Assembly: GCA_017995875.1 (NCBI GenBank)
Contig: JAGOIB010000003.1
Location: forward strand, 25,707 to 46,043
From: Saprospiraceae bacterium
GTDB lineage: Bacteria; Bacteroidota; Bacteroidia; Chitinophagales; Saprospiraceae
Reading direction: 5' to 3'
DNA: 20,337 nt
This document shows, one piece after another, positions 7,612-16,200 of this stretch. The position numbers were made by a program, and so were the translations under genes. Every line of letters starts with the position of its first letter. Position 1 is the stretch's first letter. The notes below the pieces were generated by a model. It saw only the letters and a list, made by a program, of their open reading frames with translations. It was not told the DNA's origin and did not search any database.

Positions 7612-8124
7612 ATGAAATCATTTTATATCCTTTGTTGCTTGTCATTTGTCGTTGGCATGATGTCATGTAAACAAGATGCTGCAACACAACAAGAGGCTTC
7701 TACCCCTGCGGCGGCTGTTGAAACACCTTCTTCCACCCCCCAGCAGGCGCCAAACCAGGCGGTTGAACAGCCATTGACAGAAGGCCATGACTATACTTTC
7801 CTGACGGATAAAATTTTGATTTACAAAGCGGCTTTCGGAGGTGATAAAACAGGCGCAGAACAGCCTTACAAAGATGAATGGATCGATCTCCAGCCGGACG
7901 GAACCTTCAAGGCCGGCAAGCTTCAGAAACAAACACACACTGGTCAGTGGAGTTATAATAATGATACCCAGACACTCTTCCTGCGCCCTGATGTCAAGGA
8001 ATTCAAAATGAGTGAATGGAAAGTCATGCACAATGATGAAATGATGGTTTGGGCGGGTACACAAACCTATGGTGACAATGCAGTGCAGATCAAGCTGGTC
8101 AGGAGTACAACAATGCCACAATAG
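7612..8124 (+). CDS. Small hypothetical lipoprotein with beta-rich C-terminal domain
   Basis: A 170-residue lipoprotein of unknown function. The signal peptide ends in the lipobox GMMSC with Cys19, followed by KQDA. Residues about 20-57 are a low-complexity linker rich in Ala, Gln, Thr and Pro, typical of a tether from the lipid anchor to a folded domain. The rest (about 58-165) alternates short beta-like segments, such as DGTFKAGKLQKQTHTGQWSY, a pattern seen in lipocalin-like 'DUF' lipoproteins of Bacteroidota (W-Y...TLFL), but I cannot name a family. It stands alone between tilS, which is divergent, and miaE, which is convergent. Confidence 0.75.
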   Translation: MKSFYILCCLSFVVGMMSCKQDAATQQEASTPAAAVETPSSTPQQAPNQAVEQPLTEGHDYTFLTDKILIYKAAFGGDKTGAEQPYKDEWIDLQPDGTFKAGKLQKQTHTGQWSYNNDTQTLFLRPDVKEFKMSEWKVMHNDEMMVWAGTQTYGDNAVQIKLVRSTTMPQ

Positions 8125-8139
8125 GGCTCATCACTTTTC

Positions 8140-8171
8140 CGATAGGAATTTTGGATCAATGCATCCTATCG
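8140..8171. repeat. Perfect 8-base inverted repeat between convergent genes
   Basis: Arms CGATAGGA (8140-8147) and TCCTATCG (8164-8171) are separated by 16 bases. The stop codon of the miaE-like gene lies in the loop and the right arm is inside its last codons. Neither side is followed by a T-run, so an intrinsic terminator is not supported; it may be chance. Confidence 0.35.
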
Positions 8172-8737
8172 CCTCTCAGCGCAAGTAGCGTCATGATTTC
8201 TGCTTCGTATGCCAGGTATTCCTGCCATCGTTTACTGACTTTAGTGATCGGGGCATATTGATTGGCCAGATCAAGGAAAAGTCTGTAGTGTGCGGCCTCC
8301 GCAACCATAAAGCCGTGATAAAATTCCTTTAAGGCGTCGTCGTTGATATGAAGAGAAAGCAGACGGAATCGCTCGCAACTCCTTGCCTCAATCAATGCAG
8401 CAGTTAGTAAATGCTCTGTAAGACGTTCCTCCCGGCTACCACCTTTTCTTTCAAACTTCAAAAGGGCGTTGACGTATTCATCTTTTCGTTGGCGGCCCAG
8501 GGTGAGCCCACGCTTATTGAGTTCATGCAATACTAACCTGAAGTGGCCCCATTCTTCAGTAACAATAGGGGCTAGTAAATTGACCAGGTTAGGTTTGTCG
8601 GGAAATGATTGGATAAGACTGATGCAGGAAGTGGCGGCTTTTTGCTCACAGTAAGCATGATCAGTCAAAATCTCTTCCAGTGACTTTTCTGCAAGGTCAA
8701 CCCATCGTGGGTCCGTCGGTAATTTCAATCCAAGCAT
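8156..8737 (-). CDS. miaE: MiaE-like tRNA-(ms2io6A37)-hydroxylase, ferritin-like di-iron protein
   Basis: A 193-residue all-helical protein matching the MiaE family, non-haem di-iron monooxygenases that hydroxylate the isopentenyl group of ms2i6A at position 37 of tRNAs reading U-initial codons. The metal-ligand pattern of the ferritin-like fold is visible: Glu31 in DHAYCEQKAA, Glu62 and His65 in TEEWGHF, Glu117 in IEARSCERF, and Glu147 and His150 in VAEAAHYRLF. The LLTAALIEARSCERFRLL block is a characteristic MiaE stretch and the length is normal. It starts 24 bases after the stop of the secreted coiled-coil gene on the same strand, so it is probably the second gene of that transcript. The substrate is assigned from the family; activity on this organism's tRNA has not been shown. 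Confidence 0.88.
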   Translation of the reverse strand: MLGLKLPTDPRWVDLAEKSLEEILTDHAYCEQKAATSCISLIQSFPDKPNLVNLLAPIVTEEWGHFRLVLHELNKRGLTLGRQRKDEYVNALLKFERKGGSREERLTEHLLTAALIEARSCERFRLLSLHINDDALKEFYHGFMVAEAAHYRLFLDLANQYAPITKVSKRWQEYLAYEAEIMTLLALRGDRMH

Positions 8738-8761
8738 GGTACTGGCTTAAATGACTTTCAA

Positions 8762-10069
8762 TTATTTTTTGTTGAGCAGACAATTGAGTTGTTCTATGAG
8801 TTTATCCACTTCGTAGACCTCATAATCTTCATAGCCTGTCGCCCACAAAACCCTGATTTTGTCCAGCGGCGAATGCAGGATTTTCTTGATCTCATTTTTC
8901 CCTAAAGCATATTGCCCCGAAAAAATCGTATGTCCGCTATATGGATCAATCCGGCCTTTGTCAGTCTTCAGATCATACAAGGTTACAAATTCACCATCAA
9001 ATAATTTTAATCGTAAAAGACTACCGTTTTGCAGTGACCCAAAATTATTTTGCGCGTGGGAACTGGCGATATGAAAATCAATGGTGAGATAGATATAGGG
9101 CCCTATTTTAGAAAGCCGGCTATAGGCGGTAATCAGGTCCTTGTCTTTAAAGTATGGCCTTAAATCCTGATCAGTATGTGTGAACACCAATGATGGGAAG
9201 AGTTCCAGTTTTCTCGTTTTGGTCGATTGATCAATAGTATCTATTCTAAACGAACAATCGAATGGTGCAGACACATAGGGCTTGTTATCGTATTGGGATG
9301 GGCGTTGGTTTACCATCGAAGGATCATATGCAACTGCAGCTGCAACCATTGCTTCAGGAGGACTAACCGGTTTTGGGTTTTCAGCAGACGGATTCTCTGA
9401 AGGCGTAACAACAGGGGCAGGAGGAGGTGGTGATTGGTTTTCCTTCAATACGGTAACCTTGCCTCCGGGATTGCATTCTGCCCTGAAGAGATTAAAACTT
9501 GCTTTGGTTTTGTCCAATTTATTGGACGTGAGTTTAGATGGTGCGGCATTTATTTTTTGTGCCTTATCGACAATCTTTTTTATGTCTTCCTGGCAACGTT
9601 TCGCCTTTCGCAACTCATTGACACTTGTTTCATACTCTTCATGCAGATTTGCGAGATGATCAGGCTCCATGAGTTTCTTATTATCCTGAGCATTTTCAAG
9701 TAATTCAGAAGCTTTAAACTTGGCATTAGTTGCTGTTCGGAAATTCTGTTGAATTACTTTTTCTTCGGCAAGAATAGTAGCGTAGAGTTCATTCCATTGT
9801 TTGAGAAGAAATTCCTGTTTTTCGGCAATATTTTTATCCTGTACTGAGGATTGTTGATGAGCGGCATCCTGATCGGATAGTCCCTGTTGCAGATATTGCC
9901 TGACCAGGGCTGAATCACGCTGGTCAGCCATTCTGGAGGAGCCATTGGGATATACGATCACACGGTCGCCCTGGCTGTTGACTATAACTCGTTGTGCTCC
10001 AGATGTGAACGTCAGCAACAACGGTAATAAGACAAAAGGTACCTTTTTAAGGATTTGGATATAAAGCAT
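8762..10069 (-). CDS. Secreted hypothetical protein with coiled-coil, Pro-rich linker and C-terminal beta domain
   Basis: A 435-residue exported protein that I do not recognise. A signal peptide (residues 1 to about 25, ending FTSGAQ) is followed by a short motif, RVIVNSQGDRVIVYPNGS (27-44), which reads as two near-repeats of 'RVIV..xGD/S'. Residues about 78-195 are rich in Lys, Glu, Gln and Asn with heptad-like spacing and are probably coiled-coil. A Pro-rich linker runs about 213-238 (QSPPPPAPVV...). The C-terminal part (about 262-435) is mixed alpha/beta with aromatic strands such as PYIYLTIDFHIAS and ends in a Leu-rich helix; it has three cysteines in or near it (199, 272, 430). Lack of a lipobox and of a T9SS domain suggests a periplasmic location. 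It is followed by miaE on the same strand. Confidence 0.8.
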   Translation of the reverse strand: MLYIQILKKVPFVLLPLLLTFTSGAQRVIVNSQGDRVIVYPNGSSRMADQRDSALVRQYLQQGLSDQDAAHQQSSVQDKNIAEKQEFLLKQWNELYATILAEEKVIQQNFRTATNAKFKASELLENAQDNKKLMEPDHLANLHEEYETSVNELRKAKRCQEDIKKIVDKAQKINAAPSKLTSNKLDKTKASFNLFRAECNPGGKVTVLKENQSPPPPAPVVTPSENPSAENPKPVSPPEAMVAAAVAYDPSMVNQRPSQYDNKPYVSAPFDCSFRIDTIDQSTKTRKLELFPSLVFTHTDQDLRPYFKDKDLITAYSRLSKIGPYIYLTIDFHIASSHAQNNFGSLQNGSLLRLKLFDGEFVTLYDLKTDKGRIDPYSGHTIFSGQYALGKNEIKKILHSPLDKIRVLWATGYEDYEVYEVDKLIEQLNCLLNKK

Positions 10070-10095
10070 TCTCTTCGAAACGTAAGGAATAGAAT

Positions 10096-10103
10096 CAAAA
10101 ATA
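10096..10103 (-). promoter_or_regulatory. Putative Bacteroidota -7 promoter element for the secreted coiled-coil gene
   Basis: On the minus strand the sequence reads TATTTTTG, an exact TAnnTTTG, 26 bases upstream of the ATG at 10069. A TTG about 25 bases further upstream is slightly too far for a standard -33 element. Confidence 0.45.
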
Positions 10104-10225
10104 CGTCTTTGTTGATTCCCACGTTAGCCAATGGCTCGGTTATCCTCCAGGCATTAACTGATTTCCGGGCCGATTTGTCCTTGGGGACTTCAGATTTCGA
10201 CTGAATGTGTACCTTGCACGCCTGT

Positions 10226-10243
10226 TTAAAACCCCGGTTTTAA
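10226..10243. promoter_or_regulatory. 18-base palindrome upstream of the dipeptidase operon, possible operator
   Basis: Perfect 8-base arms TTAAAACC and GGTTTTAA flank a CC centre, 44 bases before the dipeptidase ATG and just downstream of the weak -7-like TACCTTGC. The lack of a loop fits a protein-binding dyad better than an RNA hairpin terminator. The regulator is unknown. Confidence 0.35.
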
Positions 10244-10287
10244 GGGTCAAGGGCCTAATCAATTAGCAATAAAACGATTTTAGTATA

Positions 10288-11661
10288 ATGGAAGCTGTAC
10301 AAAATTATATTCAGGCTAACCGCCAGCGGTTTTTAGATGAATTGCTTGATTTTCTGAGGATTCCCTCCATCAGTGCGGATACGAAATACAAGGATGATGT
10401 CTTACGGGCTGCCAATTGGCTCAGTACTGAATTGAAACGGATCGGGATGGATGGAGTGGAGATTTTTCCGACCAAAGGACATCCTATCGTATATGGGGAA
10501 AAAATGGTCTCCGATTCCCTGCCCACTATACTGGTGTATGGCCATTATGATGTGCAGCCACCGGATCCACTCAACTTGTGGACCTCACCTCCGTTTGAAC
10601 CTGTGATAAAGGACGACAAAATATATGCACGTGGTTCCTGTGATGATAAGGGCCAGGTGTATATGCATGTCAAAGCACTTGAAGCCATGATGGCTACGGG
10701 AGAGCTTGCCTGTAACGTAAAAGTTATGTTTGAAGGAGAGGAGGAAGTTGGTTCTGTCAATCTTGGTCATTTTTTAGAAACGAATAAAGCCAAACTGGGT
10801 GCAGATGTGATACTCGTATCTGATACAAGTATCATAGCCAATGATGTTCCATCTATCACCACTGGTTTGCGTGGACTGAGTTATGTTGAGGTAGAAGTTA
10901 CCGGTCCTAATAAAGACCTTCACTCTGGCGTTTATGGTGGAGCAGTGGGGAATCCGGTCAATATACTTTGCAGTATGATTGCTGCGATGCATGATGAAAA
11001 CAGGCATATCACTATTCCTGGTTTTTATGATGATGTAGATGAAGTCTCCATGGAAGAGCGCAAACAAATGAATATGGCTCCTTTCAATGAAGAGGATTAT
11101 AAGAAGTCACTTGATATAGGAGCTGTGTTGGGTGAGAAAGGATACACAACACTTGAAAGGACATCTATTCGGCCTACCCTTGATGTAAATGGTATCTGGG
11201 GTGGCTACATCGGAGAAGGTGCTAAGACGGTGTTACCGGGTAAAGCCTTTGCTAAAATCAGTATGCGTTTAGTGCCTCACCAGGATCCCGATAAAATGAC
11301 GGAATTGTTCACCAATTATTTCACACGCATGGCGCCGCCTTCTGTGAAAGTCAAGGTGACTCCTCATCATGGCGGTAAAGCTGCTGTTACACCAACTGAT
11401 ACGATCGAATATCAGGCTGCATCCAAAGCTATGTTGAAGAGCTTTGGAAAGGCACCATTGCCGCAACGCTCGGGTGGCAGTATTCCAATTGTAGCCTTGT
11501 TTGAATCAATCCTGGGTATCAAAACGGTACTGTTAGGTTTTGGGTTAGATTCGGATGACATTCACTCACCCAATGAACATTATGGATTATTCAATTTCTA
11601 TAAAGGGATTGAAACAATACCTTACTATTATATGTATTACGCTGAAATGAAAAAATCATGA
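10288..11661 (+). CDS. M20 family metallodipeptidase (carnosinase/CNDP-like)
   Basis: A 457-residue cytoplasmic zinc-dependent dipeptidase or exopeptidase of the M20A/CNDP type. Metal and catalytic residues are all visible: His86 in VYGHYDVQP with the accompanying Asp88, bridging Asp119 in RGSCDDKGQ, the general base and metal ligand Glu152-Glu153 in EGEEEVGS, Asp179 in VSDTS, and the C-terminal His in SDDIHSPNEH. His212 in DLHSG belongs to the dimerisation (lid) domain, which M20 enzymes use to complete the neighbouring active site. The length is typical. The substrate is probably small peptides, but the sequence does not fix which. The stop codon overlaps the start of the FKBP gene in an ATGA arrangement, indicating translational coupling. 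A palindrome lies just upstream. Confidence 0.92.
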   Translation: MEAVQNYIQANRQRFLDELLDFLRIPSISADTKYKDDVLRAANWLSTELKRIGMDGVEIFPTKGHPIVYGEKMVSDSLPTILVYGHYDVQPPDPLNLWTSPPFEPVIKDDKIYARGSCDDKGQVYMHVKALEAMMATGELACNVKVMFEGEEEVGSVNLGHFLETNKAKLGADVILVSDTSIIANDVPSITTGLRGLSYVEVEVTGPNKDLHSGVYGGAVGNPVNILCSMIAAMHDENRHITIPGFYDDVDEVSMEERKQMNMAPFNEEDYKKSLDIGAVLGEKGYTTLERTSIRPTLDVNGIWGGYIGEGAKTVLPGKAFAKISMRLVPHQDPDKMTELFTNYFTRMAPPSVKVKVTPHHGGKAAVTPTDTIEYQAASKAMLKSFGKAPLPQRSGGSIPIVALFESILGIKTVLLGFGLDSDDIHSPNEHYGLFNFYKGIETIPYYYMYYAEMKKS

Positions 11662-12320
11662 AAATAATTTCCACCTTAATTCTCTTTACATTACTTATGG
11701 ACAACACGCTGAAAGCACAAGTCTTCAAAACGGCTGATGATAGCCTCGCCTATAGCCTGGGGGTATTGATTGCCGAAAATTTACGTCAGCAGGGATTTGC
11801 TGATCTCAATCCGGAGTTAGTCGCCATGGGATTGAAAACATCTATGAAAGGCGAACCTTCACTGATTCCACTCGAAGAATGTGGAAAAAATGTGCAGGCG
11901 AGCGCAACCAAAAAACAAATGATGCAAAATGCACCAATTAAAGAAGCTGGTGAGAAATTTCTCGCAGAAAATAAATTACGCCCGGGTGTAGTCACCCTTG
12001 CGGATGGACTTCAGTATGAAATCCTGAAGACAGGAGACGGCGCCAAGCCTAAAGCAACAGATAAGGTACTCGTTCATTATCATGGCACATTGATTGACGG
12101 AACTAAATTCGATAGTTCAGTGGATCGTGGTGAACCTATTGCATTTCCACTCAACGGTGTAATTCCAGGATGGACCGAAGTGTTGCAACTGATGCCAGTC
12201 GGATCAAAATGGAGGGTTTACATTCCTTACCAACTTGCTTATGGTGAGCGGGGTGCAGGTGCTTTGATCAAGCCATTTTCTACCTTGATCTTTGATATCG
12301 AGTTGTTAGAGATTCAATAA
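11658..12320 (+). CDS. FKBP-type peptidyl-prolyl cis-trans isomerase, exported, FklB/Mip-like
   Basis: A 220-residue exported prolyl isomerase. A signal peptide (1-20, ending LKA-Q) is followed by a helical N-terminal domain (about 25-105: SLAYSLGVLIAENLRQQG...), the dimerisation arm found in FkpA, FklB and Mip proteins. The FKBP domain occupies about 115-220, with LVHYHGTLIDGTKFDSS, FPLNGVIPGWTEVLQLMPVG, YIPYQLAYGERG and the closing STLIFDIELL, all standard FKBP core segments. The predicted role is folding of periplasmic or outer-membrane proteins. The N-terminus lacks a lipobox, unlike some FkpA-type lipoproteins. The ATG overlaps the dipeptidase stop (ATGA), and trmD follows after 21 bases, so the three genes form a tight unit. 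Confidence 0.93.
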   Translation: MKIISTLILFTLLMDNTLKAQVFKTADDSLAYSLGVLIAENLRQQGFADLNPELVAMGLKTSMKGEPSLIPLEECGKNVQASATKKQMMQNAPIKEAGEKFLAENKLRPGVVTLADGLQYEILKTGDGAKPKATDKVLVHYHGTLIDGTKFDSSVDRGEPIAFPLNGVIPGWTEVLQLMPVGSKWRVYIPYQLAYGERGAGALIKPFSTLIFDIELLEIQ

Positions 12321-12341
12321 TTCATCTAAAACATACATGTG

Positions 12342-13025
12342 ATGTTGGAGATTGACATCCTTGCTGTAGTCCCCGGGCTCCTGGAAGGTCCATTCTCCCA
12401 TTCCATATTGCAACGTGCAGCAGACAGAAATCTGCTCAAAGTCCGCGTTGTGGACCTGAGGCTTTACGGTTTCGGTAAATACAAGCAAATCGATGATACT
12501 GCATTTGGTGGTGGCGCGGGTATGGTCCTGATGGCTCAGCCTATTGCAGATGCTATCAGAGAACTTCAATCAGAAGGGCCATACGATGAGATCATCTATC
12601 TGACGCCTGATGGAACTACACTTAATCAGTCAATTGCAAATCAGTTATCACTCAAGTCCAGGTTGTTATTGCTATGTGGCCATTACAAGGGCATTGATCA
12701 GCGGATCAGAGAGAAGTTTGTCACCATGGAGATATCCATTGGGGATTATGTGTTGAGTGGGGGAGAACTTGCAGCTGCGGTTTTGGTGGACGCCATTGGT
12801 CGGTTGATTCCAGGTGTACTTAATGATGGTTCTTCCGCATTGACCGATTCCTTCCAGGATAATTTACTTGCCCCACCTGTATATACACGACCTGCGGATT
12901 GGGAAGGAATGAAAGTTCCGGACATACTCCTCAGTGGTCATGAGGCAAAGATCGATGAATGGCGGTATCAGCAATCGATAGAGCGGACGACGGAGAGAAG
13001 ACCGGATTTGTTGAGTGAAGAATGA
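12342..13025 (+). CDS. trmD: tRNA (guanine37-N1)-methyltransferase TrmD
   Basis: SPOUT-class methyltransferase making m1G37 in tRNAs with G36, which prevents +1 frameshifting; normally essential. From the ATG at 12342 the protein has 227 residues, within the range for the family. Diagnostic segments are present: LRLYGFGKYKQIDDTAFGGGAGMV, the SAM-binding trefoil-knot loops LCGHYKGIDQRI and EISIGDYVLSGGELA, and the Asp-Ser-Phe motif with the catalytic Asp169. The start region reads ATGTGATG: a GTG in frame directly before the ATG and an out-of-frame ATG overlapping both; I take the in-frame ATG. In many bacteria trmD sits with rpsP, rimM and rplS; here it follows a dipeptidase and an FKBP gene instead. 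Confidence 0.97.
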   Translation: MLEIDILAVVPGLLEGPFSHSILQRAADRNLLKVRVVDLRLYGFGKYKQIDDTAFGGGAGMVLMAQPIADAIRELQSEGPYDEIIYLTPDGTTLNQSIANQLSLKSRLLLLCGHYKGIDQRIREKFVTMEISIGDYVLSGGELAAAVLVDAIGRLIPGVLNDGSSALTDSFQDNLLAPPVYTRPADWEGMKVPDILLSGHEAKIDEWRYQQSIERTTERRPDLLSEE

Positions 13026-13147
13026 AGAGTGAAAAGTGAAGAGTGATAATTAATTTTCAGTCTTCAGTTAGCAGTCCGCTGTATTCAGTCAGCAGTCTTC
13101 AGTTATAAGTTATCAGTCTTCAGTAATCGGTAATCGGTAATCTGTTT
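13026..13147. repeat. Intergenic tract of short degenerate repeats
   Basis: After the trmD stop comes a tract built from near-identical short words. GAAGAGTGA-like units occupy 13024-13045. CAGTCTTCAGT occurs three times (13058-13068, 13093-13103 and 13114-13124), with related CAGTCAGCAGTC and TTAGCAGTC between them. TAATCGG then repeats in tandem (about 13124-13140). No coding frame spans it. I recall similar 'CAGTCTTCAGT' and 'GTGAAGAGTGA' litter between genes in other Bacteroidota genomes, but cannot check it here. Confidence 0.7.
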
Positions 13148-13170
13148 TGGACCAACAGTAATTTGGGTTA

Positions 13171-13213
13171 AAAAAAGCCGGTGATTCATGTCTGGATCAC
13201 CGGCCTTTTATTT
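13171..13213. terminator. Strong bidirectional intrinsic terminator
   Basis: A perfect 9-base GC-rich stem, GCCGGTGAT (13177-13185) and ATCACCGGC (13196-13204), with a 10-base loop. It is preceded by six A and followed by a T-rich run, so it can end the trmD operon on the plus strand and the giant gene on the minus strand. Confidence 0.88.
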
Positions 13214-13220
13214 TATTTAA

Positions 13221-16200
13221 TTACTGTTTGACAAACTTCTCAACAAACAGCACACGGTTATCTAAAACAAGTTGAATAAAGTACATTCCCTGGTTCAGAA
13301 AGCTGACATTAATGTTTTGAAGGGTATGGCCAACATCTGTTTTCTTTTCCATCAATAGCTGACCTGTGAGACTGATAACACGGAGTGACATTCCTTGTGT
13401 GGAAGGTTCGGTCATCGCCACTGTGAATTCACCAGAGTTAGGATTAGGATAGATATTTATCTCCTGTTGTTGTCCTGGTTCCTCTACAGCTACGATTAGT
13501 CCGTCAAAGCAGAAATTATCCAGTAGGGCATATGAATAGGTATCGGCGCCACCTTGATTACTACTCAATGGGTTGGTGACAAAGATATATGGACGCACCA
13601 AAACACCACCGCAGGCATCAAATGCGTCCCAATTACTCAGGTCATAGGGTATTTCCAGATTAAGCCATTCCCCTGAATCTATTGCTGGTAATGTGATAGA
13701 TCCAATTTCAAAACAGTCTATTCCATCGCACTCATTTTGCTGGAAAACAAATGTTTCCTTCGAACCAAGATAAAATTTCAAGGTTGCGGGGTATAGCCTG
13801 TCATCCGTATTTGACTTTGATCCTCTTACACTGGTTCTAAGGGTCCCTTTTCCCTTATCAAGACAAATGCCTTCTATTCTGGTCAAAACATCAGCTGTGT
13901 CGAGGTTTCCAGATAGCTCTATTGTCCAGTTGTCAAAAATACCGATTTGAGATTCGCCTAATTTAGGATTTCCGGAATTTGCTTTCCAATTGTTCGTATG
14001 TCCACCTGAATTCAAACCGCCTGCTACTGAACCTTCGCTAAATGTTGGATTGTCGAAAACAGAATCACTGCATTCAGCCCAAATCAAACAGGTCACCGTA
14101 ACAGTTTGTGATTTTGTAAAGGTTTCACATTGGGTCCCATCTGGTTTTAACCTTGTCACGACCATAATGACAGTATATGTACCCGATCCAGAGAACGTAT
14201 AGCAAAATGTATTATTACCGCTACTCGTACCGATAGGTGATCCACCGGTATTCGTGAGATACCAGTTTACAGTTTCACATTCACTCAAAGCTATTGGCGT
14301 AAAGCAAGCTTTGCATGATTTGTTTGAAAGGACTTGTGAGAATCCCTGATTGACAGCTGCACTGAAAGCCTGAATATCTGCAATGTTGCAAGGACAGAGA
14401 TCAGAACATGGAGGATCAACTATAAATCTGATTACACACGTACAAACCTGAGACCCACAATGTCCTGTTAGCGTCAAGGTGTAAACACCCGTTTGTTGCA
14501 AATCCAAATTTGAAATCGGGATTCCAAAATATGGGTTGGCCACCTGGCCTGGTAACGTAATGATGGTGCCGTCCGGAAGTTGCAAATGAGAATCGAATGG
14601 AGCTTCATCCGGACAACCACTACCCTGGCATTCAAATTTTCCACTAACTGTATAGGTGTAGCCTGGTGGTGGGCAACTTATTTGAACGGGAGGTCCGCCA
14701 CAGATGAGCGGCTCTCCAGGGCCACGCTCGAAACGGATGGCCATATCGGAGAACGTGCCACATACGCAGGAATCAATACAAGGAGGTAATAAAAGTGTAT
14801 CAATAAATGATTGGTTGCCGTTACAACAAGTATCGCCTGCAAGGGATTTTAAACGATAGATTAGAACTAATTGGCCATCTGCATCCGGCCATGGATTGGG
14901 CGTGTAGCAGAAAGTTACGGTGCGTGTAGAGCCGTCATTTGGTAATGGTGGCACCAGTGGAATTGGATTAGGCGAAAGGCCAGGACCAATCATTGCCAGA
15001 TTGTATGCAGTGAAGTTCGGGACAGACAGATTCTGAACCGTCACTGTAATCAAATACTTCATACTATCCGCAATGCATTCAATTTGTTCATTGGTCACAA
15101 AGACGCAAGTGTCTGATTTGTAATCGCAGTTAAACTCGAGGATGGTGTCACAAGCGATGCTATCCCTGCCGTCGCTGCCCGTGGTCCAATAGGTTATTTG
15201 AACCTGCTGCGGAATTTCGGAAGGCTGGTTGATATCGGTCAGACAGAAACTAAAGAGGTTATTGTAGGTTCCGGAAGGAATAGCTCCAGTAAAGGGTTTT
15301 ATACAAACATGGTCTAACGTTGGTGTTGTGCAGAGGACCCAGGAAGGATCATTCGCATGCGAACCGAATGAAACACCTGGTGTGAGAATGTCAATATCAA
15401 TATGACTGAAATAAGCGAAATCACAATCGTAATGAAAATCAAGTGCATAACAGCAACTGTCGAGATCATGAACTTCTACAAAAGTTGATTCACATGGGTC
15501 ACAACAAGGTTTCAATTCTACGCACCAATCCTTTGTTGACGAACAACAATCTGCGCCAAATTCAAACGATGCGTTGAAGCAAATAGTGGTTGGTGAAAGA
15601 ATCGGGGCGGTAGAGAAAATTTTCACACATAAGTTCTGTGTCGTATTTGCAGGAATCAATGGAAATCCGCTGAACTGATATCCACCGACGCCATAAGGAG
15701 AGCCACCGCAACCGCAATCTCCAAATGCAAGGCCCGGAGGAAGATTATTTAAAATAAGTGAATAGGCATCTGTACTATTTGGATTGGTTACTGTAAATGT
15801 GACACAGTATTCGAGATCATTTTCACCGGAGCATTCTGCATGCAGATTGGATAGCACCAGACAGGTGTCCATATGCGCCGGAGGATCACATTCTGTATAG
15901 ATCGTATCCTTGCATGCAACAGCACCAGGTGTAAACCAGTCAAAAATGATTTGTTGTGGTGATGCTGCATTTGGCGTTGTCTCCGCAAGGCAAAAGGTCA
16001 ATATGTCGTTTAAGTTTCCAGGAGGTATGCCACCCGGATGACCAATGCACAATTGGTTTGTGCCGATGGCGTTCCACGTATAGCCATTGGCTAATTGTAA
16101 GTTAGCTGTGTTGAAGATCCATCCGGGCGTGGTCAGCGTAGCGCAAATTTGTGTGATAGTACCGGTAAGATTTTTGAAATCAATTGAATAACAACATAAA

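Larger units (their letters stand above)
10070..10287. other. Divergent intergenic region, 218 bases
   Basis: Separates the secreted coiled-coil gene (minus) from the dipeptidase operon (plus). It holds one good minus-strand -7 element and one 18-base palindrome, listed separately. On the plus strand TACCTTGC at 10210-10217 is one base short of the TAnnTTTG consensus and may be the dipeptidase promoter, but this is weak. No coding frame is supported. Confidence 0.6.

Noticed and set aside
7663..8121. Open frame of 152 codons antisense to the small lipoprotein
   Set aside because: It is fully covered by a lipoprotein with signal peptide, lipobox and promoter element; no own motif.
8140..8171. 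Inverted repeat as a bidirectional terminator for the lipoprotein and miaE genes
   Set aside because: There is no T-run on either side and one arm is coding; kept only as a repeat with low confidence.
9282..9703. Two overlapping plus-strand frames opposite the secreted coiled-coil gene
   Set aside because: Gly-rich and Phe-rich compositions are products of reading the antisense of the Pro-rich linker and the Lys/Glu coiled-coil.
13026..13147. CRISPR array
   Set aside because: The repeated words are only about 7-13 bases, with no regular spacers and no cas genes in the window.
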